Source: Burkholderia sp. BCC1644
GTDB lineage: Bacteria; Pseudomonadota; Gammaproteobacteria; Burkholderiales; Burkholderiaceae
Direction: 5' to 3'
NCBI RefSeq assembly: GCF_902833225.1
Contig: NZ_CADFEI010000019.1
Coordinates: 62,001-126,000 of the forward strand
Length of the DNA stretch: 64,000 nucleotides
Shown piece by piece: positions 1 through 7,770 of the stretch. Each line of letters begins with the position of its first letter. Within the stretch, counting starts at the first letter, position 1. The position numbers and the translations under genes were made by a program. The notes under the pieces were generated by a model, which had not been told where the DNA came from, made no database searches, and was given only the letters and a program-made list of their open reading frames with translations.

Positions 1-7
1 ACGCATC

Positions 8-1009
8 GTGCACGGCGGCAACCTGCATGAAGCCGCCCGCCGCCACGGCATCCCGTACGACGCGTGGCTCGACTTGTCGACCGGCATCAATCCGGTCGGC
101 TATCCGGTACCGCCCGTCCCGGCCGACGCATGGCGCCGGCTGCCCGACGACGGCGACGGCCTCGCGGCCTGCGCCGCGCAGTACTACCGCGCACCCGATC
201 CCGCCCATGTGTTGCCGGTTGCCGGCAGCCAGGCCGCGATCCGCGCATTGCCCGCGTTGCTGCCGGCCGGCGACGCCGGAGTCGCGACGCTCGCATACGG
301 CGAATATGCGCCCGCATTCGCGCGTCACGGTCATCGTGTCGTGCCGCTCGACATCGGCGCCGATACGCTGCCCGTGACACTTCGCCACGCCATCGTCGGG
401 AATCCGAACAATCCGACCGCCGAATTCGTGCCGACCGAGCGCCTGCTCGGCTGGCATGCGCAACTGGCGGCACGCGGCGGCACGCTGATCGTCGACGAGG
501 CATTCGCCGATACGGGCGCATCGCAGTCGCTCGCGCCGCAGGTCGATCGCCCGGGGCTCGTCGTGCTGCGCTCGGTCGGCAAGTTCTACGGGCTCGCCGG
601 CATTCGCGCGGGCTTCGTGCTCGCGTGCCCCGAACGAATCGTCGCGCTGCGCGACATGCTCGGCGCATGGACGGTCGGCGGTCCTGCCCGTCACGCGGTG
701 ACCGCGGCGTTTGCCGATCGCGCGTGGCAGGCCGCCGCCCGCGAACGGCTCGCGGCCGACGGCGAACGACTGGCTGCATTGCTGCGTACGCACGGCTTCG
801 CGGTACGTGCAACGCCGCTCTTCAGCTGGACCGACGACCCGCGCGCCGCGGCATTGCATGCGGCACTCGCGGCCCACGGGATCTGGACGCGGCACTTCCC
901 GGCGCCGTCGAGCGTACGCGTCGGCCTGCCAGGCAGCGAAGCCGAATGGCGGCGCCTCGGCGACGCGCTTGCGCGCTGCGTGCCGCTGCTGCAACAGGCA
1001 TCCGCATGA
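8..1009 (+). CDS. cobD: threonine-phosphate decarboxylase (start near window edge)
   Basis: This is a PLP-dependent class I/II aminotransferase-fold enzyme. It decarboxylates L-threonine-O-3-phosphate to (R)-1-amino-2-propanol phosphate, the linker of the cobalamin nucleotide loop. Visible landmarks are the N-terminal HGGN motif, GNPNNPT at residues 131-137, and RSVGKFYG with the PLP-binding Lys near 192. The 333-aa length is normal for CobD/CobC-type enzymes. The GTG at position 8 is the only start visible; the frame is open to the left (Arg-Ile-Val-His), so the true start may lie just outside the window. The stop overlaps the btuF start as ATGA, which implies translational coupling. Confidence in the family is high; the start is uncertain. 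Confidence 0.88.
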   Translation: MHGGNLHEAARRHGIPYDAWLDLSTGINPVGYPVPPVPADAWRRLPDDGDGLAACAAQYYRAPDPAHVLPVAGSQAAIRALPALLPAGDAGVATLAYGEYAPAFARHGHRVVPLDIGADTLPVTLRHAIVGNPNNPTAEFVPTERLLGWHAQLAARGGTLIVDEAFADTGASQSLAPQVDRPGLVVLRSVGKFYGLAGIRAGFVLACPERIVALRDMLGAWTVGGPARHAVTAAFADRAWQAAARERLAADGERLAALLRTHGFAVRATPLFSWTDDPRAAALHAALAAHGIWTRHFPAPSSVRVGLPGSEAEWRRLGDALARCVPLLQQASA

Positions 1010-1923
1010 GTCCGCATCGGTTTCGCCGGCTGACGCCGGTCGCCATGCTCGCCGCGCTTGCGCACGCACCGCTCGTCCACGCCGATGTGTCGACGCGCGA
1101 CGACGCCGGCAACACCGTCACGCTGCCCGCACCGGCGCAACGCGTGATCAGCCTCGCGCCGCACGCGACCGAACTCGTCTACGCGGCCGGCGGCGGTACG
1201 AAGCTCGTCGGCACCGTCACCTACAGCGACTATCCGCCCGCCGCGCAAGCGGTGCCGCGTGTCGGCGACAACAAGGCGCTCGACCTCGAGCGGATCGCCG
1301 CGCTGAAGCCCGACCTGATCGTCGTCTGGCGGCACGGCAACGCCGAGCGGCAGACCGACGCGCTGCGCGCGCTGCACATCCCGCTGTTCTTCAGCGAACC
1401 GAAGCATCTCGACGACGTGTCGTCGTCACTGCGCCGGCTCGGCACGCTGCTCGGCACCCAACCGGCGGCCGACGCGGCCGCGGCCGCCTATACGCGCGAC
1501 ATCGCGGCCCTGCGCACACGCTACGCGGCGCGAGCGCCCGTCCCGATGTTCTTCCAGGTCTGGGACCGGCCGCTGACGACGCTCAACGGCACACACCTGA
1601 TCAACGAAGTGATCGAGCTATGCGGCGGCCGCAACGTGTTCGCGTCGCTCAAGCCGCTCGCACCGACCGTCACCGACGAGGCCGTGCTCGCGGCGAATCC
1701 GGAAGCGATCGTGACGACCAGCGCCGGTGCGACGCGTTCGAACGAACCGCTGCCGAGCCTGGCGCGCTGGCGCGCGTGGCCCGCGCTGACGGCCGTGACG
1801 CGCAACAACCTGTTCGCAATCGACGGCGATCTGCTGACACGGCCTTCGCCGCGGATCGCACAGGGTGCGGCTGCGCTGTGCGAGGACCTCGATGCCGCGC
1901 GTGCGCGGCGGCCGGCGCGCTGA
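1006..1923 (+). CDS. btuF: periplasmic cobalamin-binding protein (BtuF-like)
   Basis: This is a 305-aa periplasmic substrate-binding protein of the BtuF/FecB type. A signal peptide is visible: basic MSPHRFRR, a hydrophobic stretch, and likely cleavage after LVHA near residue 25. The mature part begins with the typical pattern leading to RVISLAPHATELVYAAGGG, followed by VGDNKALDLERIAALKPDL and a Trp-rich binding cleft (FFQVWDRPLTTLNG). It should deliver cobalamin or cobinamide to the BtuCD permease, which is encoded on the opposite strand in this cluster. It overlaps cobD by 4 bp and converges on cobC with a 26-bp gap. The start was chosen for the ATGA coupling and signal peptide; the frame also stays open through cobD on the other side. 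Confidence 0.85.
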   Translation: MSPHRFRRLTPVAMLAALAHAPLVHADVSTRDDAGNTVTLPAPAQRVISLAPHATELVYAAGGGTKLVGTVTYSDYPPAAQAVPRVGDNKALDLERIAALKPDLIVVWRHGNAERQTDALRALHIPLFFSEPKHLDDVSSSLRRLGTLLGTQPAADAAAAAYTRDIAALRTRYAARAPVPMFFQVWDRPLTTLNGTHLINEVIELCGGRNVFASLKPLAPTVTDEAVLAANPEAIVTTSAGATRSNEPLPSLARWRAWPALTAVTRNNLFAIDGDLLTRPSPRIAQGAAALCEDLDAARARRPAR

Positions 1924-1949
1924 TTCACGCGCCACTGCATTGCGCGCGC

Positions 1950-2534
1950 CTACGCATCCCAGTGCATGACTTTCCACGCTTGCGCATCGTGGTCCGCGCG
2001 CAACCAGACAATCCCGCCCGTCGGCACCGGCCGCGACAGCATCGTCTCGAGCGGCACTCGCAATACATGTGACGCGAACGCGCGAATGACGCCCGCATGC
2101 GTAACGATCCATTGCGGCCCGTCAAACTGCGCAACCGCATCGACCTGCCGCGCGATCCGCTCGACGAACCGCGCAACGCTTTCGCCGCCATGCGAACACG
2201 CATGCATCAGATCGGCCGCCCACGCATCGAGCGCCGCGCGGTCGATGTCGTCCCAGCGCTGCATTTCCCACGCGCCGAAGTCCATTTCCTGCCAGCCGGC
2301 ATCGCACCGCAACGGCACATCGCACGCCTGCGCGAGCCGGTCGGCAACCGATACGCAGCGCGTCAACGGGCTCGTCCAGACCTGTCCGGGCAACGGCGCG
2401 CCGCGTGCCGACAGGTGCGCGCGCACGGCCTGCGCGCCGGCATCGGCCGGTGCGGCGAGCGGCACGTCGCTGCGCCCGTAGCAGATGCCCGGTTCGACAC
2501 CGACGGCCGGATGACGGATCAGGACGACGTCCAT
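1950..2534 (-). CDS. cobC: alpha-ribazole phosphatase (histidine phosphatase family)
   Basis: This 194-aa protein belongs to the histidine phosphatase (phosphoglycerate mutase-like) superfamily. The phosphohistidine motif is LIRHPAVG (His8; an RHP rather than RHG variant, common in this subfamily). A Glu in WQEMDFGAWE (about 83) and the second His in THAGVIRA (about 146) complete the site. In cobalamin synthesis the family removes the 5'-phosphate from alpha-ribazole phosphate or from adenosylcobalamin phosphate. The start at 2534 (MDVVLIRHP) overlaps the end of cobS by 16 bp, so it is the last gene of the riboswitch-controlled operon. The specific role rests mainly on this context. Confidence 0.85.
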   Translation of the reverse strand: MDVVLIRHPAVGVEPGICYGRSDVPLAAPADAGAQAVRAHLSARGAPLPGQVWTSPLTRCVSVADRLAQACDVPLRCDAGWQEMDFGAWEMQRWDDIDRAALDAWAADLMHACSHGGESVARFVERIARQVDAVAQFDGPQWIVTHAGVIRAFASHVLRVPLETMLSRPVPTGGIVWLRADHDAQAWKVMHWDA

Positions 2535-3295
2535 CCGAGCACCACGAGATAAATCGCCAGTTCGCACAGTTGTTGCGCGAAGCCGAGGCAGTCGCCCGTA
2601 TAACCGCCGATCCGTTTCACGAAATAGCGGGCCGCCCACGCGCGCACGAGCACGAGCGCCACGCACGCCGCGACGCCCATGCGCCAGTCGGGCCAGAACA
2701 GCCACGGCAATCCGAATGCGGCCGCGACGCACGCCGCGCGTGCGCCCATCCGCTGCGCGACCGGCTTCGCCTTGCCTTCGGGCCGCACGTAGTCGAGCGT
2801 CATCAGCAGGCTCACGGCCGCCGCGCGGCTCGCCGCATGCGCGGCGATCATCGTCCATGCGGCGCGCAACGGCAGCATCGACGCAAGCGCCTGCCATTTC
2901 AGGCCGAGCGTGATCACGAGCGCGACCGCACCGAACGTGCCGATCCGCGAGTCGTGCATGATGCGCAGCACGTCGTCGCGCGTATAGCCGCCGCCGAACG
3001 CATCGCAACTGTCGGCGAGGCCGTCCTCGTGGAAGGCGCCGGTCGCGAGCAGCGTCGCGGCCATCGACAGCCCGACCGCGATCGACGGGGGCAGCACGCG
3101 CAGCGCGACGAGATAGACGAGCGCGCCCCACGCGCCGACGCACGCGCCGACGAGCGGAAAATAGCGCGCGGCCTGGTCGAGATCGCCGGCCGCGTAGCCG
3201 ATCGAACGCGGCACCGGCACGCGCGTGAAATAGCCGAGCGCGACGAAGAAGTAACGCAGTTCGGCCTGCACGCCGCGCGCGCGCTCAGGCGTCAC
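2519..3295 (-). CDS. cobS: adenosylcobinamide-GDP ribazoletransferase (cobalamin synthase)
   Basis: This is an integral membrane enzyme of the CobS family. It joins adenosylcobinamide-GDP to alpha-ribazole (phosphate), the final assembly step of cobalamin. The N-terminal ELRYFFVALGYFTRVPVPR segment and the signature FHEDGLADSCDAFGGG (about residues 88-103, carrying the metal-binding acidic residues) are diagnostic. Several hydrophobic segments follow. Two GTG starts are possible: 3295, overlapping the cobT stop and used here (258 aa), and 3271 (250 aa), which would put the conserved N-terminus almost at the start. Neither has a strong ribosome binding site. It lies between cobT and cobC in one operon. 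Confidence 0.87.
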   Translation of the reverse strand: MTPERARGVQAELRYFFVALGYFTRVPVPRSIGYAAGDLDQAARYFPLVGACVGAWGALVYLVALRVLPPSIAVGLSMAATLLATGAFHEDGLADSCDAFGGGYTRDDVLRIMHDSRIGTFGAVALVITLGLKWQALASMLPLRAAWTMIAAHAASRAAAVSLLMTLDYVRPEGKAKPVAQRMGARAACVAAAFGLPWLFWPDWRMGVAACVALVLVRAWAARYFVKRIGGYTGDCLGFAQQLCELAIYLVVLGWTSS

Positions 3296-4340
3296 GATCG
3301 TCGACGCCTGCGGATTCGAAGCTCGCCATCTCGCGGAGGAACGCGGCTGCCGCGCGCACGAGCGGCAGCGCAAGCGCCGCACCCGTGCCTTCGCCGAGCC
3401 GCAGGTCGAGCGCGAGCAGCGGCTTCGCGCCGAAATGCTCGAGCATGCGCCGGTGCCCGGCCTCGTGCGACGTATGCGAGAACACGCAGTAGTCGCGCAC
3501 GCCGGGCGCGATGCGCTCGGCGACGAGCAGCGCGGCCGTCGCAATGAAGCCGTCGACGAGGATCGTCATCCGCTCGCTCGCGGCCGCGAGGTACGCGCCC
3601 GTCATCATCGCGATCTCGAAGCCGCCGAACGTCGCGAGCACGTCGAGCGGCGCGATCGCGTGCGAATGCTTGACGAGCGCGCGGCCGAGCACCGCGCGCT
3701 TGTGCGCGAGGCCCTGGTCGTCGAGGCCCGTGCCGCGCCCGACGCACGCGTCGATCGGCACGTCGAGCAGCCGGCTCATCAGGCACGCGGCCGACGACGT
3801 GTTCGCGATCCCCATCTCGCCGAAACCGATCACGTTCGTGCCGAGCGATGCATGGAGGCGCACGCGCGCCGCACCGGCGGCCAGCGCTGTCATCGCCTCG
3901 TCACGCGACATTGCCGGCTCCGCCGCGAAGTTGCGCGTGCCGCGCGCGACCGGCAGCGACACCAGCCGGTCGGACAGCGGCAATGGCGACGCGACGCCCG
4001 CATCGACGATCTCCAGCGTGCTCTGCGCGACGCCCGAGAACGCGTTGATTGCCGCACCGCCGGCCAGGAAGTTCGCGACCATCTGCGCGGTCACCGCCTG
4101 CGGATAAGGACTGACGCCTTCGGCCGCGATCCCGTGATCGCCGGCGAACACGATCGTCACCGGGCGCTGCACGACCGGCCGCTCGGTGTGCTGGATCAGG
4201 CCGATCTGCAGCGCGATCGCCTCGAGCTGGCCGAGGCTGCCGGGCGGCTTGGTCTTGTGGTCGATCACGTGCTGCAGGCGTATGCGCAGCGCGTCGTCGA
4301 GCGGCGCGATCGCGGGCGGGAAGTGGGTCGGAGTCGTCAT
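3285..4340 (-). CDS. cobT: nicotinate-nucleotide--dimethylbenzimidazole phosphoribosyltransferase
   Basis: This 351-aa cytosolic enzyme transfers the phosphoribosyl group of nicotinate mononucleotide to 5,6-dimethylbenzimidazole, giving alpha-ribazole phosphate, the lower-ligand precursor for CobS. The N-terminal KTKPPGSLGQLE motif, the VFAGDHGIAAEGVSPYP segment and the C-terminal LGEGTGAALALPLV with the catalytic Glu are all present, and the length is normal. The start at 4340 (MTTPTHFPP) follows btuD by 61 bp. A longer in-frame extension upstream to 4445 lacks family similarity. It overlaps the cobS start by 11 bp. Confidence 0.93.
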   Translation of the reverse strand: MTTPTHFPPAIAPLDDALRIRLQHVIDHKTKPPGSLGQLEAIALQIGLIQHTERPVVQRPVTIVFAGDHGIAAEGVSPYPQAVTAQMVANFLAGGAAINAFSGVAQSTLEIVDAGVASPLPLSDRLVSLPVARGTRNFAAEPAMSRDEAMTALAAGAARVRLHASLGTNVIGFGEMGIANTSSAACLMSRLLDVPIDACVGRGTGLDDQGLAHKRAVLGRALVKHSHAIAPLDVLATFGGFEIAMMTGAYLAAASERMTILVDGFIATAALLVAERIAPGVRDYCVFSHTSHEAGHRRMLEHFGAKPLLALDLRLGEGTGAALALPLVRAAAAFLREMASFESAGVDDRDA

Positions 4341-4401
4341 CGGGAAGCCGTGTCGTGAGCGCGGCACGCGCCGCGCATCGGAAGAATCGGAAAAGGAAAG
4401 G

Positions 4402-5214
4402 TCATTGTCGCGCAGGCCACGCCGGCAACAGCGCATCGCGGCCATTCTCGCGGATCAGCACGAGCGGATAGCCGAATGCGTCGCTCGCGCGTTCGGGCGT
4501 CAGCACGTCGTACACCGGACCGGCCCACGCGCGGCCGCAACCGTCGAGCAGCAGCGCATGCGTCGCGAAACGCCGCGCGAGATTCAGGTCGTGGCACGAG
4601 AACAGCACCGTGCGCGGGCCCGCATCGAGCCATGCGGTCAGCGCGCTCAGGCAGTCGATCTGGTGATGCAGGTCGAGATGCGCGAGCGGTTCATCGAGCA
4701 GCATCAGCGGCGCATCCTGGCACAGCGTCGCGGCCAGCGCGACCCGCTGCCGCTCGCCGCCCGACAGCGACAACACGTCGCGCGACGCGAGCGCGGTCAG
4801 GTCGAACGTCGCAAGTGCATCGTGCGCGGCCGCGCGATCGCCGTCGCGCTCCCAGCCCCAGCCGCCGAGATACGGAAAGCGGTTGAGCAGCACCGTGTCG
4901 AATACGGTCGCGCTGAACGCGTCGTGCAGTTGCTGCGGCATCAGCGCGCGGCGCTGCGCGAGTAGTTCCGGGCGCCACGCGGCAAGCGGCCGGCCGTCGA
5001 TCTCGACCTGTCCGCCGGCCGGCGGCTGCAGCCCCGCCAGCGTCGCGAGCAGCGTCGTCTTGCCCGCGCCGTTCGGCCCCGCGACGCACCAGATCTCGCC
5101 GGGGCGGAAGGCCTGCGTGAAGCCGTCGAGCAACGTGCGCGCGCCGGCCTTCAACGTCACGTCGACGGCCGCGTAGCGCAGGTCGCTGCCAGCATGCCGT
5201 GCGGCATCCGTCAT
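4402..5214 (-). CDS. btuD: cobalamin ABC transporter ATP-binding protein
   Basis: This is a 270-aa ABC ATPase of the FepC/BtuD subfamily, which drives import across the inner membrane with the adjacent permease. It has Walker A GPNGAGKTT (about 46-54), signature LSGGERQR (about 150-157), Walker B LMLLDEPLAHLD (about 170-181) and the switch His in FSCHD (about 209). The start at 5214 overlaps the permease stop as ATGA. Its position directly behind a cobalamin riboswitch and in front of cobTSC makes corrinoid import the most likely function rather than iron-siderophore import. Confidence 0.9.
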   Translation of the reverse strand: MTDAARHAGSDLRYAAVDVTLKAGARTLLDGFTQAFRPGEIWCVAGPNGAGKTTLLATLAGLQPPAGGQVEIDGRPLAAWRPELLAQRRALMPQQLHDAFSATVFDTVLLNRFPYLGGWGWERDGDRAAAHDALATFDLTALASRDVLSLSGGERQRVALAATLCQDAPLMLLDEPLAHLDLHHQIDCLSALTAWLDAGPRTVLFSCHDLNLARRFATHALLLDGCGRAWAGPVYDVLTPERASDAFGYPLVLIRENGRDALLPAWPARQ

Positions 5215-6230
5215 CGCATCGGCCTCCTCAACAACATCCACAGGAACACCGGCACGCCGATCAACGCGGTCATCACGCCGACCGGCAACTGCGCGGGCGC
5301 GATCGCGGTGCGCGCGAGCAGGTCGGCCGCCATTACGCCGCCGCCGCCCGCGAGCATCGCGGCCGGCAGCAGCATCCGCTGGTCGTTGCCGAATGCGAGC
5401 CGCAGCGCATGCGGCACGACGAGGCCGACGAAGCCGATCGTGCCGGCCGTCGTCACCGCAGCTGCGGCAGCCAGCGACGCGACGAGATAGATCCGCACGC
5501 GCAGGCGGGCGACGGGCACGCCGAGCGCGAGCGCGGTCGCGTCGCCGCGCAGCAGCACGTTCAGTTGTGGCGCGACCGGCAGCGCGACGCAGGCGGCCAG
5601 CAGCAGCGCCCCCCATGCGAACCACGGCGTCGTCACGCCGTTCAGGTCGCCCGTGAGCCAGAAGATGATGCCGCGCAGCCGCGCATCGGGTGCGAGCGAC
5701 AGCAACAGCGTGACGAGCGCGCCCCACCCTGCCGCGATCACGACACCCGTGAGCAGCAGGCGCGGCGACGCGTCGCGTGAATCGCCGCGCCACAGCTCGC
5801 GGCGCGCGAGGCCGAGCACGAGCGCGACCGAGACGAGCGAGCCGGCAAATGCAGACGCGTCGACGAGCCACCACGCACCGCCCGCGATCATCGCGACGAG
5901 CGCGAAGCCGGCCGCGCCGCCGGACACGCCGAGCACGTAGGGTTCCGCGAGCGGATTGCGCAGCAGCACCTGCAGCAGTGCGCCCGCCAGCGCGAGCAGC
6001 GCGCCGCACGCGAAGCCCGCGAGCGCACGCGGCAGACGCAGCGTGCGGACGATATCGGCAAACAGCGCATCGCCGCCATGCGGCACGAGCGATGCAAGTG
6101 CCTGCCACGGCGACATCGGCACGCTGCCGATCGACAGCGATGCGACGAACAGCAACGCGACCATGGCGGCCAGCGCGGCCCAGATCGCGGCAGCGCGCGC
6201 GGCGCTCATGCCGTGCTCGGCCGCGCGCAT
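5211..6230 (-). CDS. btuC: cobalamin ABC transporter permease (FecCD family)
   Basis: This is a polytopic FecCD-type permease of about 339 aa with many hydrophobic helices. Family segments include LRLPRALAGFACGALLALAG, NPLAEPYVLGVSGGA and the C-terminal GTIGFVGLVVPHALRL coupling region. It forms the membrane pore for BtuF-delivered corrinoid. Three starts are possible in frame: 6326, 6230 and 6209. The first hydrophobic helix begins shortly after 6209, so I chose 6230. The 6326 start is nearer the riboswitch but would add 32 residues with no family look. It is the first gene downstream of the riboswitch. Confidence 0.86.
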   Translation of the reverse strand: MRAAEHGMSAARAAAIWAALAAMVALLFVASLSIGSVPMSPWQALASLVPHGGDALFADIVRTLRLPRALAGFACGALLALAGALLQVLLRNPLAEPYVLGVSGGAAGFALVAMIAGGAWWLVDASAFAGSLVSVALVLGLARRELWRGDSRDASPRLLLTGVVIAAGWGALVTLLLSLAPDARLRGIIFWLTGDLNGVTTPWFAWGALLLAACVALPVAPQLNVLLRGDATALALGVPVARLRVRIYLVASLAAAAAVTTAGTIGFVGLVVPHALRLAFGNDQRMLLPAAMLAGGGGVMAADLLARTAIAPAQLPVGVMTALIGVPVFLWMLLRRPMR

Positions 6231-6360
6231 GACGCGCGGCGCATCCGCTCGAGGTTGCCGGCCGGACGTGACAGGGACGCCGCGCCGACGATTGGGGTCA
6301 GCATCGAAGAACATTCCGTGAAGCATTGCGCGCCCCGCTTCCCCGCAGGCCGCGCGTCAC

Positions 6361-6378
6361 GAAGCCCGTGCGGGCTTC
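6361..6378 (-). promoter_or_regulatory. hairpin just after the riboswitch aptamer (possible expression platform)
   Basis: An inverted repeat with 8-bp perfect arms (GAAGCCCG / CGGGCTTC, 2-nt loop) starts 2 nt after the end of the B12-box region on the leftward transcript. There is no U-run after it, so it is not a classic intrinsic terminator. It could be an alternative pairing partner or a Rho-linked or translational control element. Its role is inferred from position only. Confidence 0.5.
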
Positions 6379-6379
6379 C

Positions 6380-6607
6380 CGTCTCGGCCGGTATCCGGGC
6401 TGGCGGCGGTCCGGCTCGCCTTCCCGCGCGTTTCACGCGCAGTGGCCCGCGCCCGCGTGCGACACCTGCACGCAAAACGCGCCCGAGCCGGCCTGCGTCG
6501 GGAGACGCGGCCGCTTACCGTTGCGGGGGCAGCGCAGGTTGGCACGCTCTCGAAGCGCACGCCCTGCTTCCCGTTTAACCGCGCGTGCCACGCGCGAGCA
6601 CCGAGGC
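6380..6607 (-). promoter_or_regulatory. cobalamin (B12) riboswitch
   Basis: Read on the minus strand, this stretch carries the conserved cobalamin aptamer blocks in order: GTGGCACGCGCGGTTAAACG, GGGAAGCAGGGC, CTGCCCCCGCAACGGTAA, GGCCACTG, GGGAAGGCGAGCC and the B12-box-like CCAGCCCGGATACCGGCC near 6385-6402. These match the known family layout closely. Boundaries are approximate. It lies between a sigma70-like promoter and btuC, so it should repress the btuCD-cobTSC operon when adenosylcobalamin is plentiful. Confidence 0.93.
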
Positions 6608-6613
6608 GGCGCC

Positions 6614-6642
6614 AGTTTAGGAGCCGGTCGCGCGAGCGTCAA
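6614..6642 (-). promoter_or_regulatory. sigma70-like promoter of the riboswitch operon
   Basis: On the minus strand, TTGACG (6642-6637) and TAAACT (6619-6614) are separated by 17 bp. The predicted start of transcription, near 6607, falls right at the 5' edge of the cobalamin aptamer. Sequence match and position are observed; promoter activity is inferred. Confidence 0.72.
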
Positions 6643-6774
6643 GGAAGCGTCAGGACACGTACGGGAAGCACCGATTCACGGCAAGAAGCAGGGGTGTTAC
6701 GACTGGAAACGATACAGATGTCGGATTGCGCGTTATTCCGCGCTAAAATGCTGGGTCTTTAGAGGACGCAGCAA

Positions 6775-7125
6775 ATGCTCAACGAACTCGAAACCTTATC
6801 TCAAAATATTGGCCGTCTGATTTCGCTGAACAAGCGCTATCACGCGGAACGGCTCGCGCTCGAGGAGCAGGTCGCGCAATTGCGCGCGGAAGCGGACACG
6901 GTCCGCGCGGAACTCGCGGAACTTCGCGACGAACGCAATGCACTCGCGGCCGAGCGTGACACGCTGTCGGCAAAGATCGACGACGCCCAGGTGAAACTGA
7001 ACGCGATTCTCGAAAAGCTGCCGCGCTCGAAAAGCGCGGAGCAAGCCGACAATCAGCTCGACCTGCTGGATGCGCAGGCGCGCCCGGATGGCGATGACGC
7101 GGCCAGCCACGGAGAACATGCATGA
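6775..7125 (+). CDS. short coiled-coil protein upstream of zapA (TIGR02449-like)
   Basis: This is a 116-aa soluble protein. After the first 20 residues it is a continuous heptad-rich coiled coil (alternating Leu/Ala with Glu/Arg, about residues 22-80), with an acidic, flexible tail ending DDAASHGEHA. Short coiled-coil proteins of this kind sit directly before zapA in many proteobacteria and are thought to be cell-division accessories, although I know of no firm role. The start has an AGAGGA ribosome binding site 8 nt upstream. It overlaps zapA by 4 bp (ATGA), so the two are translated together. Confidence 0.8.
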   Translation: MLNELETLSQNIGRLISLNKRYHAERLALEEQVAQLRAEADTVRAELAELRDERNALAAERDTLSAKIDDAQVKLNAILEKLPRSKSAEQADNQLDLLDAQARPDGDDAASHGEHA

Positions 7126-7436
7126 GCACCAAGCAGATCGAAGTCTCGATTCTCGGTCAGCCCTATCGGTTGGCCTGTTCGGCCGAGACCGAAGCGGCGC
7201 TGCTCGAGGCAGTCGCGCGCGTCGACGCCGAAATGTCGAAAATCCGCTCGAACAGCTCGGTACGCGGCACCGATCGCATTGCGGTGATGGCGGCGCTGTC
7301 GCTCGCATCGGAATTGCTGCGGCTGCAAACGAGCGTGCGACACGGTGAAGCATTTCCGGCGGAGGAAATCCGTCGTACAATGCACCAGATGAATGAACAG
7401 CTCGGCGCGGTGCTCGCACAGCACGAGACGCAGTAA
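7122..7436 (+). CDS. zapA: cell division protein ZapA
   Basis: This 104-aa ZapA protein binds and bundles FtsZ filaments at the division site. The N-terminal MSTKQIEVSILGQPYRLAC matches the family start (beta strand, then a G-x-x-Y-x-L pattern), followed by a helix with EAVARVDAEM and a C-terminal dimer/tetramer coiled coil of about 45 residues. Length is typical. It is coupled to the coiled-coil gene upstream and is followed by 6S RNA, a familiar order in beta- and gamma-proteobacteria. Confidence 0.93.
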   Translation: MSTKQIEVSILGQPYRLACSAETEAALLEAVARVDAEMSKIRSNSSVRGTDRIAVMAALSLASELLRLQTSVRHGEAFPAEEIRRTMHQMNEQLGAVLAQHETQ

Positions 7437-7514
7437 CGTTTTAATCGATACGTCGATTCCCCTTGATCTCGGCGGTCAACGGTGGTCAAATTGGCGCATC
7501 GAATCACAGTTCAG

Positions 7515-7700
7515 TCAGCTTCCCTGCCTGGTTCGCCAAGGTCATATATTCCTTGAACCAATGCCATGTGCACGGTTGCGGAAATTTGTAGCACGGGCGC
7601 GCGCGTCACTCTGTCTGATGTACCCGAAGTGCTGCTAACTGCGACCAATTCTGAACCCCAGGTTCAGGATGCCGGCCTAGCGGCCAAGGCGGGGACCTAT
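7515..7700 (+). ncRNA. ssrS: 6S RNA
   Basis: The stretch after zapA folds as expected for 6S RNA, which binds sigma70 RNA polymerase and mimics an open promoter. The closing stem pairs CCCTGCC (7522-7528) with GGCGGGG (7688-7694), with only a T-G wobble. The internal CTTGAACCA and CCAGGTTCAGG boxes match parts of known 6S RNAs. Position directly downstream of zapA is the classic 6S location. A strong terminator follows at 7704. Ends are approximate. Confidence 0.82.
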
Positions 7701-7703
7701 CCA

Positions 7704-7738
7704 ACGGCATCGGGCACCTCCCGGTGCCGTTTTCTTTT
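7704..7738 (+). terminator. intrinsic terminator after 6S RNA
   Basis: An 11-bp stem (ACGGCATCGGG / CCCGGTGCCGT, one T-G pair) with a 5-nt loop is followed by TTTTCTTTT. It ends 33 bp before the EVE-domain gene. Confidence 0.9.
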
Positions 7739-7770
7739 GTAGCAGCCTCTTTCTGCGTCGATCACGATCC

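Noticed and set aside
64..1923. Long plus-strand frame covering cobD and btuF as one 619-aa protein
   Set aside because: The part before 1006 reads as Arg-rich nonsense in the shadow of cobD. The btuF protein starts at 1006 with a signal peptide.
6361..6378. Reading the riboswitch hairpin as an intrinsic terminator
   Set aside because: No U-run follows it on the leftward strand, so I list it only as a possible control element.
6326..6578. Plus-strand frames across the riboswitch
   Set aside because: They cover the conserved aptamer in antisense and have Arg/Pro-rich composition without ribosome binding sites.
6726..6749. TTGCGC and TAAAAT as the promoter of the coiled-coil/zapA unit
   Set aside because: The spacing is only 12 bp, too short for sigma70.
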